64,000 nt of DNA. Source: JADGNZ01 sp034664845. GTDB lineage: Bacteria > Acidobacteriota > Thermoanaerobaculia > Gp7-AA8. Positions 7,783 to 16,461 of this stretch are shown in pieces. Under the pieces are notes generated by a model, which worked only from the letters and a program-made list of their open reading frames with translations, was not told the origin of the DNA and did no database searches. The translations under genes were made by a program, and so were the position numbers. Every line of letters begins with the position of its first letter. Position 1 is the stretch's first letter. The stretch covers positions 1-64,000 of the forward strand of contig JAXDGW010000031.1 in assembly GCA_034664845.1 (NCBI GenBank), given 5' to 3'.

Positions 7783-9068
7783 TTCAGCGATTTCGCAAGC
7801 ATCAGAAACACTGCAAACGTGACGGGTGGGGCGACCTGCGACGTCAGTCGCGGCCACGATGTGAGAACGTGCCAGTGCAGGTCGTGGGGGGTCGCAAAGT
7901 AGGCGGCTACGTAAAAACAAAGCTGGATGGCGGTGACGAGCAGGACAAAACCCTCACTTCTCCGAGAGGCAGCCGGAGCGATCAGGATTCCCGTCAGGAT
8001 CGCAAGCCAGAGCCAGGGCTCATGAAGGTGCATGACCAGAAACGCGAGGATCTCGTGCGCCTGAGGCAAGCGCGCTATGAGGCGCGACAGCGGCGAGCCA
8101 CTCGCAATATCGGTTGGCAACATGTGCGTCAACCGCAGAAGGAGCCAGGGAGTCATGAGCGCGTATGCCGGCCAGAGCCGTCGCAGTCTCGCGGTGGCGC
8201 GGGGTCGGGATCCCGCGACCGCGACACCGATCGACACCGCCACGAGCAGGGCCAGACCTTCGTTTTTGCAGTTTGCCGCGAAGCCGAGCATCAACGCTCC
8301 GTGACGCCACAGGACAGGATCGCCGTCGCGAAGGGCCGCCCGAATCATGAGCACTCCTGCGCCGCCAAACGCAATGAGTGCGCCTTCCGCGCAGCCGAGG
8401 TGGCTGCTGACGGCCAGGGGTGCAAGGGTCAGTGTGACCAGAGACGCAAAGAGCGGTGATGTCTCGCGCGACGCCAGGGCGCGCACGACGAGAAGAAGCG
8501 CAGCCGCCCATGCCACACCTGGAAGCCCGAGCCAGCGGTCGCTCCAGCCTCCGTTCACCAGCGCGATGAAATCGAACGTCAGAGGAACGAGCAGCGGATA
8601 GTCGGGATGCGCAAACGTGTTCCAACGACTCTCCAGAAAACGCCAATCGATTCCTCCGGCTTCGAGAAAGACACGAGCTTTGAGTCCCCAGATGGCCCAG
8701 AAATCCCAGTCCCAGAGCGATTTGAGCGTGGCGTAGAGAGCGTACGCGGTCAGCGTGAGGACCGTTCCGGCGTCGAAGATGGTTGCCTTCAAGGGTTGCG
8801 GCCGCTGCGCGCCTGCCGGTTTCTTCACCGCCAGGATCGATGCCGCGCAGAACACGACGAGCGCGCTGACGGTAACGCGGATCAAAGTCCATCGCAGATG
8901 CGCGATCGAAAGCGCCAGCATCACGAAAGACATCGCCCCGCTGCCGTAAAGAAACGACGTACCGAGGAGAAGAGGACCGCGTGCGTGCCGGTCGATGGCA
9001 AGGGTGATCGGGATGCCCAGGACGATGAGGCTGAGGATGGCAACGAGCGTCGCGATTATCCCGGTCAT
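7743..9068 (-). CDS. GT-C-like polytopic membrane protein, copy 1 of a tandem pair
   Basis: 441 aa from the ATG at 9068, which overlaps the stop of the companion gene (ATGA); the open frame upstream to 9359 is a shadow of that companion. About ten membrane helices, with a GT-C-like first large loop (DWDFWAIWGLKARVF...HPDYPLLVPL) and a CKNEGLALLVAV helix conserved with the paralogue at 5869-7224. The last ~13 residues (after KSL) are encoded by the 7.7-kb hairpin repeat and differ wholly from the paralogue's tail, so the native C-terminus was replaced. Likely an undecaprenyl-phosphate-sugar-dependent transferase; specificity unknown. Confidence 0.8.
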   Translation of the reverse strand: MTGIIATLVAILSLIVLGIPITLAIDRHARGPLLLGTSFLYGSGAMSFVMLALSIAHLRWTLIRVTVSALVVFCAASILAVKKPAGAQRPQPLKATIFDAGTVLTLTAYALYATLKSLWDWDFWAIWGLKARVFLEAGGIDWRFLESRWNTFAHPDYPLLVPLTFDFIALVNGGWSDRWLGLPGVAWAAALLLVVRALASRETSPLFASLVTLTLAPLAVSSHLGCAEGALIAFGGAGVLMIRAALRDGDPVLWRHGALMLGFAANCKNEGLALLVAVSIGVAVAGSRPRATARLRRLWPAYALMTPWLLLRLTHMLPTDIASGSPLSRLIARLPQAHEILAFLVMHLHEPWLWLAILTGILIAPAASRRSEGFVLLVTAIQLCFYVAAYFATPHDLHWHVLTSWPRLTSQVAPPVTFAVFLMLAKSLNVGRTLQSNGFRT

Positions 9069-9496
9069 TGCAACCTCAACAACGTCCCACCTTCGCCGCG
9101 CCAGACGATACTGGCCGGCATCGGCAACGTCGCGCCGAACACGGCGACATAGCGCGCATCGCGGAGGTTCTGCGGAAGCGGATGGTCCTGCGGGTCGGCC
9201 AGCGGCAGCACCTCGCGGCCGGCAAGGAAGTAGCTGGCGCGGTAGTAGGCGTACGAGTATCCGGCGTCCCATCCCATGACCGGGAAGACGATGGCGATCG
9301 TGTCGCCGGGCCGCGTGTGGGCGCGAACGCCTTCGAGAAAGCGAGGGTAGAGAGCCCACTGCCGATCAGGAACACCGGCCAGCTCCGGTGTTTGGAGCGC
9401 CCGCCTGAGGAAGGGCATCCTGAGGGGGCTCGGCTCGAAGCACATCACCATGATCGCGGCGAGGGCGATGATGGTGAGCACGCGGCGGAGGGACAC
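9065..9496 (-). CDS. Small single-pass membrane protein, companion of GT-C-like protein (copy 1)
   Basis: 143 aa from a GTG start. An N-terminal transmembrane helix (RRVLTIIALAAIMVMCF) is followed by a soluble domain with RFLEGVRAHTRPGDTIAIV, YAYYRASYFLAGREVLPL and VWRGEGGTLLRL. It is strongly similar to 7221-7655. It overlaps the downstream GT-C-like gene by 4 bp and begins 39 bp after the stop of the polyprenyl glycosylphosphotransferase gene, so it likely belongs to the same operon. No named family recognised. Confidence 0.75.
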   Translation of the reverse strand: MSLRRVLTIIALAAIMVMCFEPSPLRMPFLRRALQTPELAGVPDRQWALYPRFLEGVRAHTRPGDTIAIVFPVMGWDAGYSYAYYRASYFLAGREVLPLADPQDHPLPQNLRDARYVAVFGATLPMPASIVWRGEGGTLLRLQ

Positions 9497-9535
9497 GCGT
9501 GAATTGTATGGTCGCCGCCGGGGCGGCGATGGACG

Positions 9536-10978
9536 TTAGCTGGCGCCGCGCCCCGAGAGGACCGCGGGGATCGTGCGCAGCAGGATCTTCAGGTCGAGCG
9601 AGGGCGACCAGTTGTCGATGTACTGCAGATCGAGTTGCATCCAGCGGTCGAAGTCGACGTTGTTTCTTCCGGAGACCTGCCACAGACACGTCAGGCCTGG
9701 CTTCATCGACAAACGCCGGCGATGCCAGCGGTGATACGCGGCCACTTCTTCCGGGATTGGCGGGCGCGGACCGACGAGGCTCATGTCGCCTTTGAGCACA
9801 TTCCAGAGCTGCGGCAGCTCATCGAGCGAGAACTTGCGGAGGACGCGGCCGACGGCGGTAATGCGTGGATCGGACTTCGCTTTGAAGACCGGCCCAGTCA
9901 TCTGATTGAGATGCGTGACCTCCCCGCGGCGCTCGTGGGCATCCTCGAACATCGTCCGGAACTTGAAGAGCATGAAGAGCCGGCCGTTCAGTCCCATCCG
10001 CTCCTGGCGGAAAAGAACGGCGCCCGGCGACGAGAGTTTGATCGCCAGCGCAGCAAGGGCGATCGCCGGCATCGCCAGCAGCAGCAGAATCATCGAGACG
10101 GCGATGTCGAGCAGACGCTTGAACGCGAGCTGCGATTCGTTCGACGGAGTCGTGGTAAACGTGAGGAACGGGATCCCTTCCAACTCTTCCAGCTCGATGC
10201 GGGCCACGCGGTTGGGGAAGAAGTTCATCGCCACACGGGCACGGATGCCGAGCTCCTCGCACATCAGGAAGATCTGCTTCATCTCGTCGAGCTTCTTGCG
10301 CGTGACGGCGAAGACGATCTCGTCGATCGGCTCGGCGAACTGGCCGCCCTCGAGCAGTTTTCGCAGATCGGGGACGCTGCCGAAGACGCGAAAACGCGCC
10401 CAACCATTCGAGAGACGGTGGCCGTCGGAGACAAACCCCAGGAGCTTGTAGCCCCAATACTTGTGGCCTTCGATCGTGCGCGCCACTTCGATGGCCCGGC
10501 GGCCGGTGCCGACGATCAGAATGGTTCGATAGTTGAGACCTTTGGCGCGAACGTAGCGGGCGATGACCCGCACCACGATTTTCTCCAGCACGAGCAGCAG
10601 CGCCGCCATGAGGCCGAAGAGGACGAACCAGGAACGCGACAACTGCCGCAACGGCATCAGGTAGGCGATCGTTGCCAGGATTGCGTTGCCGACGAATACG
10701 ACGCGGATGGCGGTCAGCGCCTCGCGCAAAAGCGGGATCGTGCGGTGGCTGTGGTAGCTGTGGTAGGTGAAGAGAAGGATCGACCAGAGGATCAGGACGA
10801 CGGGATAGATCTTGACGTAGTCGCGAAGGGGAAAGAGGCCGGTCGGAAAGTGCTCGGGAGCGATGCGCGGCAACACGAGGTCGCGGATGAAAAACGCCGC
10901 GAAAAAAGCAGCCGTCGTGAGGGCAAGGTCGGCCACATAGACGACCCTCGCGATCATGCGCGCTTTTTCTTTAAGCAT
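9536..10978 (-). CDS. Exopolysaccharide polyprenyl glycosylphosphotransferase (WbaP/WcaJ type)
   Basis: 480 aa. It transfers a sugar-1-phosphate from a UDP-sugar to undecaprenyl phosphate, starting a repeat unit at the inner membrane. Layout: four N-terminal membrane helices (to about 130), a Rossmann-like CoA-binding-3 domain (RTILIVGTGRRAIEVA), one more hydrophobic helix near 280, then the catalytic bacterial sugar transferase domain with FRQERMG, FKFRTM, DELPQLWNVLKGDMSLVGPRP and KPGLTCLWQVSGR. The sugar cannot be assigned. A second initiator of a different family (WecA-like) is at 26632. Confidence 0.94.
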   Translation of the reverse strand: MLKEKARMIARVVYVADLALTTAAFFAAFFIRDLVLPRIAPEHFPTGLFPLRDYVKIYPVVLILWSILLFTYHSYHSHRTIPLLREALTAIRVVFVGNAILATIAYLMPLRQLSRSWFVLFGLMAALLLVLEKIVVRVIARYVRAKGLNYRTILIVGTGRRAIEVARTIEGHKYWGYKLLGFVSDGHRLSNGWARFRVFGSVPDLRKLLEGGQFAEPIDEIVFAVTRKKLDEMKQIFLMCEELGIRARVAMNFFPNRVARIELEELEGIPFLTFTTTPSNESQLAFKRLLDIAVSMILLLLAMPAIALAALAIKLSSPGAVLFRQERMGLNGRLFMLFKFRTMFEDAHERRGEVTHLNQMTGPVFKAKSDPRITAVGRVLRKFSLDELPQLWNVLKGDMSLVGPRPPIPEEVAAYHRWHRRRLSMKPGLTCLWQVSGRNNVDFDRWMQLDLQYIDNWSPSLDLKILLRTIPAVLSGRGAS

Positions 10979-11086
10979 CTAGCCTCTTGCCTCGGGTAAC
11001 AGCCACTCGAACGCCCTAACGAATGTAGCGCACCTCGCGGCTGTCCGGTATACGGAAATCGTCGTCCAGCCGTCTACGGAAATGTT

Positions 11087-12187
11087 TCAGCGTGCGATTT
11101 CTTCGAAAAGCCGCTCGTATGCATCAGTCACCGCCGCCCAGCCATACGTCTCACGGGCCCGAGCCCGCGCAGCCGTTCTCATCTGCGCCTGCATCGCCGG
11201 CGCCTTGAGACATCCCTGAAGTGTGCCTGAGAGCGTCTCGGACTGACGCAATGTGAAGTAACCGACGGTATCTCCTCCGACTTCCCGGTTCTCTGGCGTG
11301 TCGTTGGCGAGCACGCATCCACCCGACGCCATGGCCTCGATCATCGCCGGATGCGTCCCCCCCACCTCGGTCGCCTGAATGTAGACGAGCGCATTGCGCT
11401 GCAGGGTCCGGTAGTCCGCGCCGAACAGCGCGCCCGGAAAAAGGACGCGATCGGATTGATGCCGGTGCAGCTCCGATTCGAGATCGCGGGCGTATGACGC
11501 GGAGCCGAGCATCACTAGCGGAGGTGGCGTTCCCGGCAGACGCTCGTACGCCTTGACCACCTCCAGCGGATTGTTCTCCGGCTCGAAGCGGCTCACATAG
11601 AGGATGTAGTTGGCGGACTGAATGCCGAGGCGGCCGAGAACGTCGCTGTCATCTTCGATCGGGAACTCCGCGCCGTACGGGATCATGACCGGCTCGATGC
11701 CGTAACGGCCGCGGTAGTAATCGGCGATGACGTTCGCGTCGGCCACGACGCGCGAGGCAAAGAGCGCCGAAAACGACTCGCCGATGGCGTAGACCGCCTT
11801 GCCCAGAACGTTCCACTTGCGACGATGTCGCTCGATTCCGTCGACGTTGATGGCCACCGGTATCCGCGCCGCGCGCAGCAACGGCAGCACGAACGCGTTC
11901 GCCGCATTGCACAGGAGCACGACGTCGAAGTCGCGGCGCAACGCATCGAGCGATGAGAGCAGCGTATGGCTGACAGTCTCGAGATACTTGTGGCGAAGAG
12001 CGGGAAGGACGATGCGCTCGACGCCGTCCGTCGTGCGGTCGCCACTCTCGGGATCGCGGCAATAGACCGCGACGTCGTGACCGCGCGCTGCGAGCCGCGC
12101 CGATAGCTGCTCCGCAAACGTCTCGAAGCCGCCGTAGCGCGCCGGGATGCCGCGCGTGCCGGCGATGGCGATTCTCAACGAAACCAT
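11087..12187 (-). CDS. Glycosyltransferase family 4 with DUF1972 N-terminus
   Basis: 366 aa from ATG at 12187 (product MVSLRIAIAGTRG). The N-terminal GT-B half starts IAIAGTRGIPARYGGFETFAE, the signature of the rhamnosyltransferase-like DUF1972 group; the C-terminal half has FPGALFGADYRTLQRNALVYI and the nucleotide-sugar loop EVGGTHPAMIEAMASG. Cytoplasmic, retaining-type transferase predicted. Its start overlaps the GT2 gene upstream by 13 bp. The 108 bp between its stop and the next gene downstream hold no gene. Confidence 0.9.
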   Translation of the reverse strand: MVSLRIAIAGTRGIPARYGGFETFAEQLSARLAARGHDVAVYCRDPESGDRTTDGVERIVLPALRHKYLETVSHTLLSSLDALRRDFDVVLLCNAANAFVLPLLRAARIPVAINVDGIERHRRKWNVLGKAVYAIGESFSALFASRVVADANVIADYYRGRYGIEPVMIPYGAEFPIEDDSDVLGRLGIQSANYILYVSRFEPENNPLEVVKAYERLPGTPPPLVMLGSASYARDLESELHRHQSDRVLFPGALFGADYRTLQRNALVYIQATEVGGTHPAMIEAMASGGCVLANDTPENREVGGDTVGYFTLRQSETLSGTLQGCLKAPAMQAQMRTAARARARETYGWAAVTDAYERLFEEIAR

Positions 12188-13218
12188 CCCGCGATCCGGC
12201 GGTCGGAGACGCGGCGGCGGCTCTGGATGGCGCGTCGTTTTTCCATGATCCGGCGCCGATTCTTCCACAGCCACGAGAGCGCCGGAAGCGACGTGCGCTC
12301 GATCGTCAGTGCCGCGGCGATGACGACGAGGTCGCGTCCGAGCTCGAACGGCGCATTGCGGAGCGCGAGATACAAACCCTCGTTCTTGAGCCGCAACAGA
12401 AAGCGATTCTTGACGCCGTGCATGTTCGTCACAGCGGAAAGCGCACCGCGCTTTTCCGGCGTCACGGTGCGCACGTGATGGCCGACGGCATCCGGCACGT
12501 ACATCGCGCGCCAGCCGAAGAGCTGCCCGCGCCAGGCGACGTCGGCATCCTCGCGAAAGGTGAAGAAATCCTCATCGAGGAATTCACCGCCGATGGTGAC
12601 GTCGTCGATGAATGACACGCGGTACATGGCGGCGGCACCGGAGACGCCGAAGACTTCTTCGCGGTCGGTCTCGCGGTCTCGCGGTCGCGAGGTCTCGTGG
12701 TTGCGTGGTAGTGCGTCCGGTCGCTCACTGCGAGACTGCGAAACCCCGAGACCTCGCGACCGCGATCCCTGCCCGATATCGAAATGCCGTCCCGACCGCG
12801 TCATCCGGATGCCCATCGAGTCGATCAAGCCTGACTCCGCCTGCAGCAATTTGCCGGTGGCCATCCCGAACGCTTCACCGGCTGCCGTGAACGCTGCAAC
12901 AAGTCGTTCCACGTACTCGGGTTCGAGGAACGCGTCGGGATTGAGCAGCAGCACAAACTCTCCGTTCGCCACGCGCACGCCCTGATTCACCGCTGCACTG
13001 AAGCCGCGATTCGTGTCGTTGAGAATCTGCCGTGCTTGCGGGGCGGAGCGTCGCACGAGCGCGGCCGAGTCGTCGTACGAGGCGTTGTCGATGTGAATCA
13101 GCTCGATGCCGCGATGCGTCTGCGCCGCGAGCGCGGCGAGACAGCGTTCCAGAAACCGCGCGCTGTTCCAGCTGACGATGATGACGGAGACCAGCCCGTT
13201 CGTCAGACCCCGCTCCAT
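12175..13218 (-). CDS. Glycosyltransferase family 2 with in-frame repeat insertion
   Basis: 347 aa from ATG at 13218; the frame continues upstream but that part is antisense to the neighbour. GT-A fold: SVIIVSWNSARFLERCL at the start, DNASYDDS, RGFSAAVNQGV and LLNPDAFLEPEY (DXD-like site), later EDADVAWRGQLFGW. Between HFDIGQG and EVFGVSGAAAMYR, where relatives have a short loop, there are about 35 extra residues rich in Ser, Arg and Pro encoded by an inverted repeat (12661-12767). Rhamnosyl- or mannosyl-type activity is possible but not assignable. Overlaps neighbours by 13 and 16 bp. Confidence 0.9.
   Translation of the reverse strand: MERGLTNGLVSVIIVSWNSARFLERCLAALAAQTHRGIELIHIDNASYDDSAALVRRSAPQARQILNDTNRGFSAAVNQGVRVANGEFVLLLNPDAFLEPEYVERLVAAFTAAGEAFGMATGKLLQAESGLIDSMGIRMTRSGRHFDIGQGSRSRGLGVSQSRSERPDALPRNHETSRPRDRETDREEVFGVSGAAAMYRVSFIDDVTIGGEFLDEDFFTFREDADVAWRGQLFGWRAMYVPDAVGHHVRTVTPEKRGALSAVTNMHGVKNRFLLRLKNEGLYLALRNAPFELGRDLVVIAAALTIERTSLPALSWLWKNRRRIMEKRRAIQSRRRVSDRRIAGWFR
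12661..12767. repeat. In-frame inverted repeat inside GT2 gene
   Basis: Arm 12661-12705 repeats TCTCGCGGTC and GGTCGCGAGG; arm 12730-12767 is its approximate complement (CCGAGACCTCGCGACCGCGA). It encodes the SRSRGLG...SRPRDRETDRE loop. Same family as 6311-6391 and 19065-19139. Confidence 0.8.
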
Positions 13219-14204
13219 CGTGTGAATGCCTTCCGCATCACGCCAGCATAAGCGCGTGCCGCGAGGAGACGCCCGAGACGTCTGTTGGCGATGCCGGCGA
13301 GCGCGAGCGGGATGCGAAGGAGCATCCCGAAAACGATTGCCCAGCGCAGCGCCTCCGCGGCGCCGTGCGAGTGCCACTTGCGCGCGTAGAACCACATGTT
13401 GCGGTACCAGAGCGCGATGAACTCGGCGAAGGGAACGTGCTCGAGACTGGCGCCGCCGAAGTGCCGGGCGCGAGCAGCAGGGACGACAAAGATCGTCTTG
13501 CCGGCTTCGGCAAGGCGGCGGCAGTAATCGACATCCTCGAACCAGGCCGGCGCGAACCGTTCGTCGAGCGGGCCGACTTCGGAAAAGACTTCACGCCGCA
13601 GCAGGAGCGCGGCGGCGGCGGGCTGTTCAACCGGCTGAGGATGGGTCAACTCGAGCTCGCGGTAGCGGTAGCGCGCTGTCATCGGGTTCCTTGGGAAGAG
13701 CTTGTCGATGCCGAAGACTTCGCTGATGAGCGTGGCCAGCGTCGGCAGGCGCCGGAGCTGAAACTCGCGCTGCGAATCGCCCGCTTCATCGGACAGCAAC
13801 GGCGCGGCCGCGGCGATGGCAGGATTCTCGTCGAGGAAGCCGACCAGGATTTCCAGGGCGCGCGGCGAGAGCTCGCAGTCGGGATTGAGGAGGAAGAGAT
13901 AGCGTCCCGAGGTGCGGGTGGCGACGCGGTTGACGCCGGCGGCGAAGCCGTCGTTTGCGGCGCCGCGGATCACCTCGACGTCGTTCCCCATCGTCGCGAT
14001 CGTGGCGTCGGATGAGGCGTTGTCGTAAACGACGACCTCGTACGCGAGCCGGCCGCAGGCAGAGCGGATCGATTGCAGGCAGCGCTCGATCCACCGCTCG
14101 CTGTTCCAGGTCACGATGGCGATCGACAGATCGAGCGGGCCGGTGGCAACGCCGCGCAACATCGGCTTCGGCACGTCGCTCAGTTTTCTCGTTGTCTCTG
14201 CCAT
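13203..14204 (-). CDS. Glycosyltransferase family 2
   Basis: 333 aa. GT-A transferase with LSIAIVTWNSERWIERCL near 25, DNASSDAT, DGFAAGVNR and LLNPDCEL as the metal-binding acidic site, then RRLAEAGKTIFVVPAARARHFGG, typical of rhamnosyltransferase-like GT2 proteins. The last ~70 residues contain one hydrophobic helix (WAIVFGMLLRIPLALAGI), suggesting membrane association. Start ATG at 14204 overlaps the preceding gene by 25 bp; its end overlaps the next GT2 by 16 bp. Unlike its two GT2 neighbours it carries no repeat insertion. Confidence 0.9.
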   Translation of the reverse strand: MAETTRKLSDVPKPMLRGVATGPLDLSIAIVTWNSERWIERCLQSIRSACGRLAYEVVVYDNASSDATIATMGNDVEVIRGAANDGFAAGVNRVATRTSGRYLFLLNPDCELSPRALEILVGFLDENPAIAAAAPLLSDEAGDSQREFQLRRLPTLATLISEVFGIDKLFPRNPMTARYRYRELELTHPQPVEQPAAAALLLRREVFSEVGPLDERFAPAWFEDVDYCRRLAEAGKTIFVVPAARARHFGGASLEHVPFAEFIALWYRNMWFYARKWHSHGAAEALRWAIVFGMLLRIPLALAGIANRRLGRLLAARAYAGVMRKAFTRWSGV

Positions 14205-15286
14205 TGCTTCACTGCCTCGACCAGCGGCCTCGTCACCTCAGCCCATCCGAAGCGAGGCTGGATACGGATCAGGTTTGATACGCACCGCGCGTGAAAACCG
14301 TCGTCTCTCATTAATGTGGCGATTGCGTCAGCTACGGCGGAGGCGTCGCTCGGCGGCACGACGATCCCCAAACCCTCTGCCGCGACCAGCTCGGCCGCAA
14401 ACCCTTCCTCTGTCGTAATTACGGGAACTGCCGCCGCGATGGCGTCGAACAGCCGCGTGCGTATGGAGTACGCGGCCTCCGCCGTCGGACGGTGCAGCAT
14501 GATAGCCACTTTGCTGCGGCGCAACCACGAAAGGCGGTCGTTGTAGGGCGTCCATGAGTCGTTGGCTTCGACGAACGAACCTCCCTTTTCGATCCATTCG
14601 TCGAGGCGGTCTTCGCGCCGCCGGTCGACGTTGTGCTGATTGGGACGCGAACGGCCCAGGAAGAGGAGCCGGCAGTCGATCCCGCGCCGGTTGACGGCGA
14701 TGACCGCTTCGACCGCCGTCGCCGGATCGAGCCACTCCCACGTTCCGCCGCCCCATAAAACAATGTTCTCGCGTTCCGAGGCCGAGGCGGCATCGAAGAC
14801 TTCGACACCGAATGGGATCTCGACTATCGGAGCGGACGTGCCGGGATAGAGCTCGCGCTGTTTTTTGGTAGCCACGACGAGAAGGTCACCCGCGGACAAC
14901 GCCCGCCGGATGCGCCAGCGTTCCGCCTCGATGTGAATCCTCTGCCGCACCGACGGATGCCGGCCATACATCTCCCGTAGTTCCAGGAGGACCGGATCGA
15001 AGAGGTCGTAGATGACGCGTTGTCCGCTCCGCTGCCGCCGGAACCCGCGCGCCGGTTGTCCGATCAGCACCTCTGCCTCCCGTAACCGCGCGCCTGCCTC
15101 GGCGCTGCCACGCCTGGCAACGGTAAAACTCGCCGCTGCCGGAAGCTCGCCTTCACGCTTGCAGATCAGGGTCGTGGCGAAGTGTTTTGCCAGCTCGCCG
15201 GCCAGATGCCAGGCGCGAATCCCCGGACCAGCCATCCGTTCGCCGACGACGTCGGGCGTGTGTACGACGATGTTCACGGCGCGCAC
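14180..15286 (-). CDS. Glycosyltransferase family 4-like (GT-B)
   Basis: 368 aa. It begins VNIVVHTPDVVGERMAGPG, the N-terminal pocket of many GT4 proteins; IYDLFDPVLLELREM and LLVVATKKQRELYPG follow. The linker strand IVLWGGGTWEWLDPATAV and the C-terminal YSIRTRLFDAIAAAVPVITTEEG segment match a nucleotide-sugar-binding half. Cytoplasmic. First gene after a 254-bp spacer containing the 15353-15514 inverted repeat, so transcription across that spacer is uncertain. Confidence 0.88.
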   Translation of the reverse strand: MRAVNIVVHTPDVVGERMAGPGIRAWHLAGELAKHFATTLICKREGELPAAASFTVARRGSAEAGARLREAEVLIGQPARGFRRQRSGQRVIYDLFDPVLLELREMYGRHPSVRQRIHIEAERWRIRRALSAGDLLVVATKKQRELYPGTSAPIVEIPFGVEVFDAASASERENIVLWGGGTWEWLDPATAVEAVIAVNRRGIDCRLLFLGRSRPNQHNVDRRREDRLDEWIEKGGSFVEANDSWTPYNDRLSWLRRSKVAIMLHRPTAEAAYSIRTRLFDAIAAAVPVITTEEGFAAELVAAEGLGIVVPPSDASAVADAIATLMRDDGFHARCVSNLIRIQPRFGWAEVTRPLVEAVKQWQRQREN

Positions 15287-15352
15287 TCTATCGAAGAGTG
15301 ACGTGTGAAACCTTCCAACAATCCTTCGTTACAGCCAGCGTCTCTCAAACCG

Positions 15353-15514
15353 CTGTCATTCCGAGCGCGCGGGGCGGCGGTGGGCGAGGAATCCCCTCCC
15401 GATGAGCGACTCCTCTTGATCGCGCCCGTGTGAAAAACGGGCAGGCAGAGCGAGTCCCGCTGCGTGGGCGGGGGATTCCTCGCCCACCACCCTCCCGCCC
15501 GCTCGGAATGACAG
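15353..15514. repeat. Inverted repeat, CTGTCATTCCGAG/CTCGGAATGACAG type
   Basis: The ends are exact complements (CTGTCATTCCGAG at 15353, CTCGGAATGACAG at 15502-15514), with further inner arms such as GGGCGAGGAATCCCC and its complement. It occupies most of the 254-bp gap 15287-15540, in which no gene is seen. Related in design to the TCATCCTGAG family but with different sequence. Confidence 0.85.
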
Positions 15515-15540
15515 CGAGGCAACCATCGCTCTTTCACGCT

Positions 15541-16461
15541 TCACCCTTCACTCTTCACCCTTCGCACCAGCCCTTCCACGATCCCGTGCAGCGAGGAGCG
15601 TCCGCGAAGAATCAACTTCACGTCTTCCCAAAGAAGCGCGCTGATGCGTCCGATGCCGCGATGACGGCGTGCCACAAGATAGCGGTTGCGCGTGCGGAGC
15701 CGGATTGCGTCGCGGCCGAGGACTGGAGCCGATTGCGAGCCGCGATGCGTGGCTTTGACGACCGGCAGCACGGTCGTGCGCCAGCCGGCTTCGTGCAATC
15801 GCGCGCAGAGCTCGACGTCCTCGTAATAGGCGAAGAGCTGTTCGTCGAAGATCGTGTCGCCGAGGGCTTCGCGGCGGTAGAGGGCGGCGGTGGCGGAAAC
15901 GCCCCATGCGGATGTGGCGGGTCGGGTTGCTGTTGCCGGGTTGCTGGGTTGCTGGGTTGCTGAGTTGCTGGGTCGTCTGTTGAGGGAATCACCGAGCAAC
16001 TCTGCAACCGAGTAACCCAGCAACTCAGCAACCGCCACCCCACTCCCCACCTGTCGAAACGTTCCGTCGCTGATGTCGATACCGGCGCCGTCGATCGTGG
16101 TCTCGTCGCGGCGGAGGATGGTCTGTACGGCCGCCAGTTTCGGATCGGCGTCGAGCGCGGCGACGACGGTCGTCAGCCAGTCGCGGTCGAGGATGACGTC
16201 GTTGTTGATGAGCGCGATGTAGTCGCTGGTGACGTGACGGTACGCTTCGTTGTTGCCACCGGCGAAGCCGAGGTTGGTCTCGCTGCGGAAGAGGTGAAGG
16301 CCGTGGCGGAAAGAGATCCGTTCCGCGGCTGGTATTCGCGAGCCGTTGTCGAAGACGATCACCTCGCGCGGCGGAAGCGTTTGCGCAGCGATCGAATCGA
16401 GACAAGCGCGAAGCATGTCGCCGCCGTCGATGTCGAGGACGATCACGGAGACGTCAGTCAT
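15541..16461 (-). CDS. Glycosyltransferase family 2 with in-frame repeat insertion
   Basis: 306 aa from ATG at 16461; upstream frame is antisense to the next gene. GT-A motifs: VSVIVLDIDGGDMLRACL, VFDNGSR, NLGFAGGNNEAYRHV, LINNDVILD and FAYYEDVELCARLHEAGW. Between FRQVGSG and WGVSATAALYRREAL there is a loop of roughly 40 residues rich in Ala, Leu, Ser, Asn, Gln and Pro encoded by the repeat at 15923-16033. This is the same structural position as the insertion in the GT2 at 12175-13218. Overlaps the preceding gene by 8 bp. Confidence 0.9.
   Translation of the reverse strand: MTDVSVIVLDIDGGDMLRACLDSIAAQTLPPREVIVFDNGSRIPAAERISFRHGLHLFRSETNLGFAGGNNEAYRHVTSDYIALINNDVILDRDWLTTVVAALDADPKLAAVQTILRRDETTIDGAGIDISDGTFRQVGSGVAVAELLGYSVAELLGDSLNRRPSNSATQQPSNPATATRPATSAWGVSATAALYRREALGDTIFDEQLFAYYEDVELCARLHEAGWRTTVLPVVKATHRGSQSAPVLGRDAIRLRTRNRYLVARRHRGIGRISALLWEDVKLILRGRSSLHGIVEGLVRRVKSEG
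15923..16033. repeat. In-frame GGTTGCTGGGTTGCTG inverted repeat inside GT2 gene
   Basis: Arm 15923-15972 is made of GGTTGCTGGGTTGCTG-type units; arm 15994-16033 carries the complement (AACCCAGCAACTCAGCAACC). The same units form the outer arms of the intergenic array at 25958-26600. Confidence 0.85.

Noticed and set aside
9635..10999. 454-codon plus-strand open frame over the polyprenyl glycosylphosphotransferase
   Set aside because: Composition rich in His, Asp, Glu and Arg is typical of an antisense shadow; the minus strand has all family motifs.
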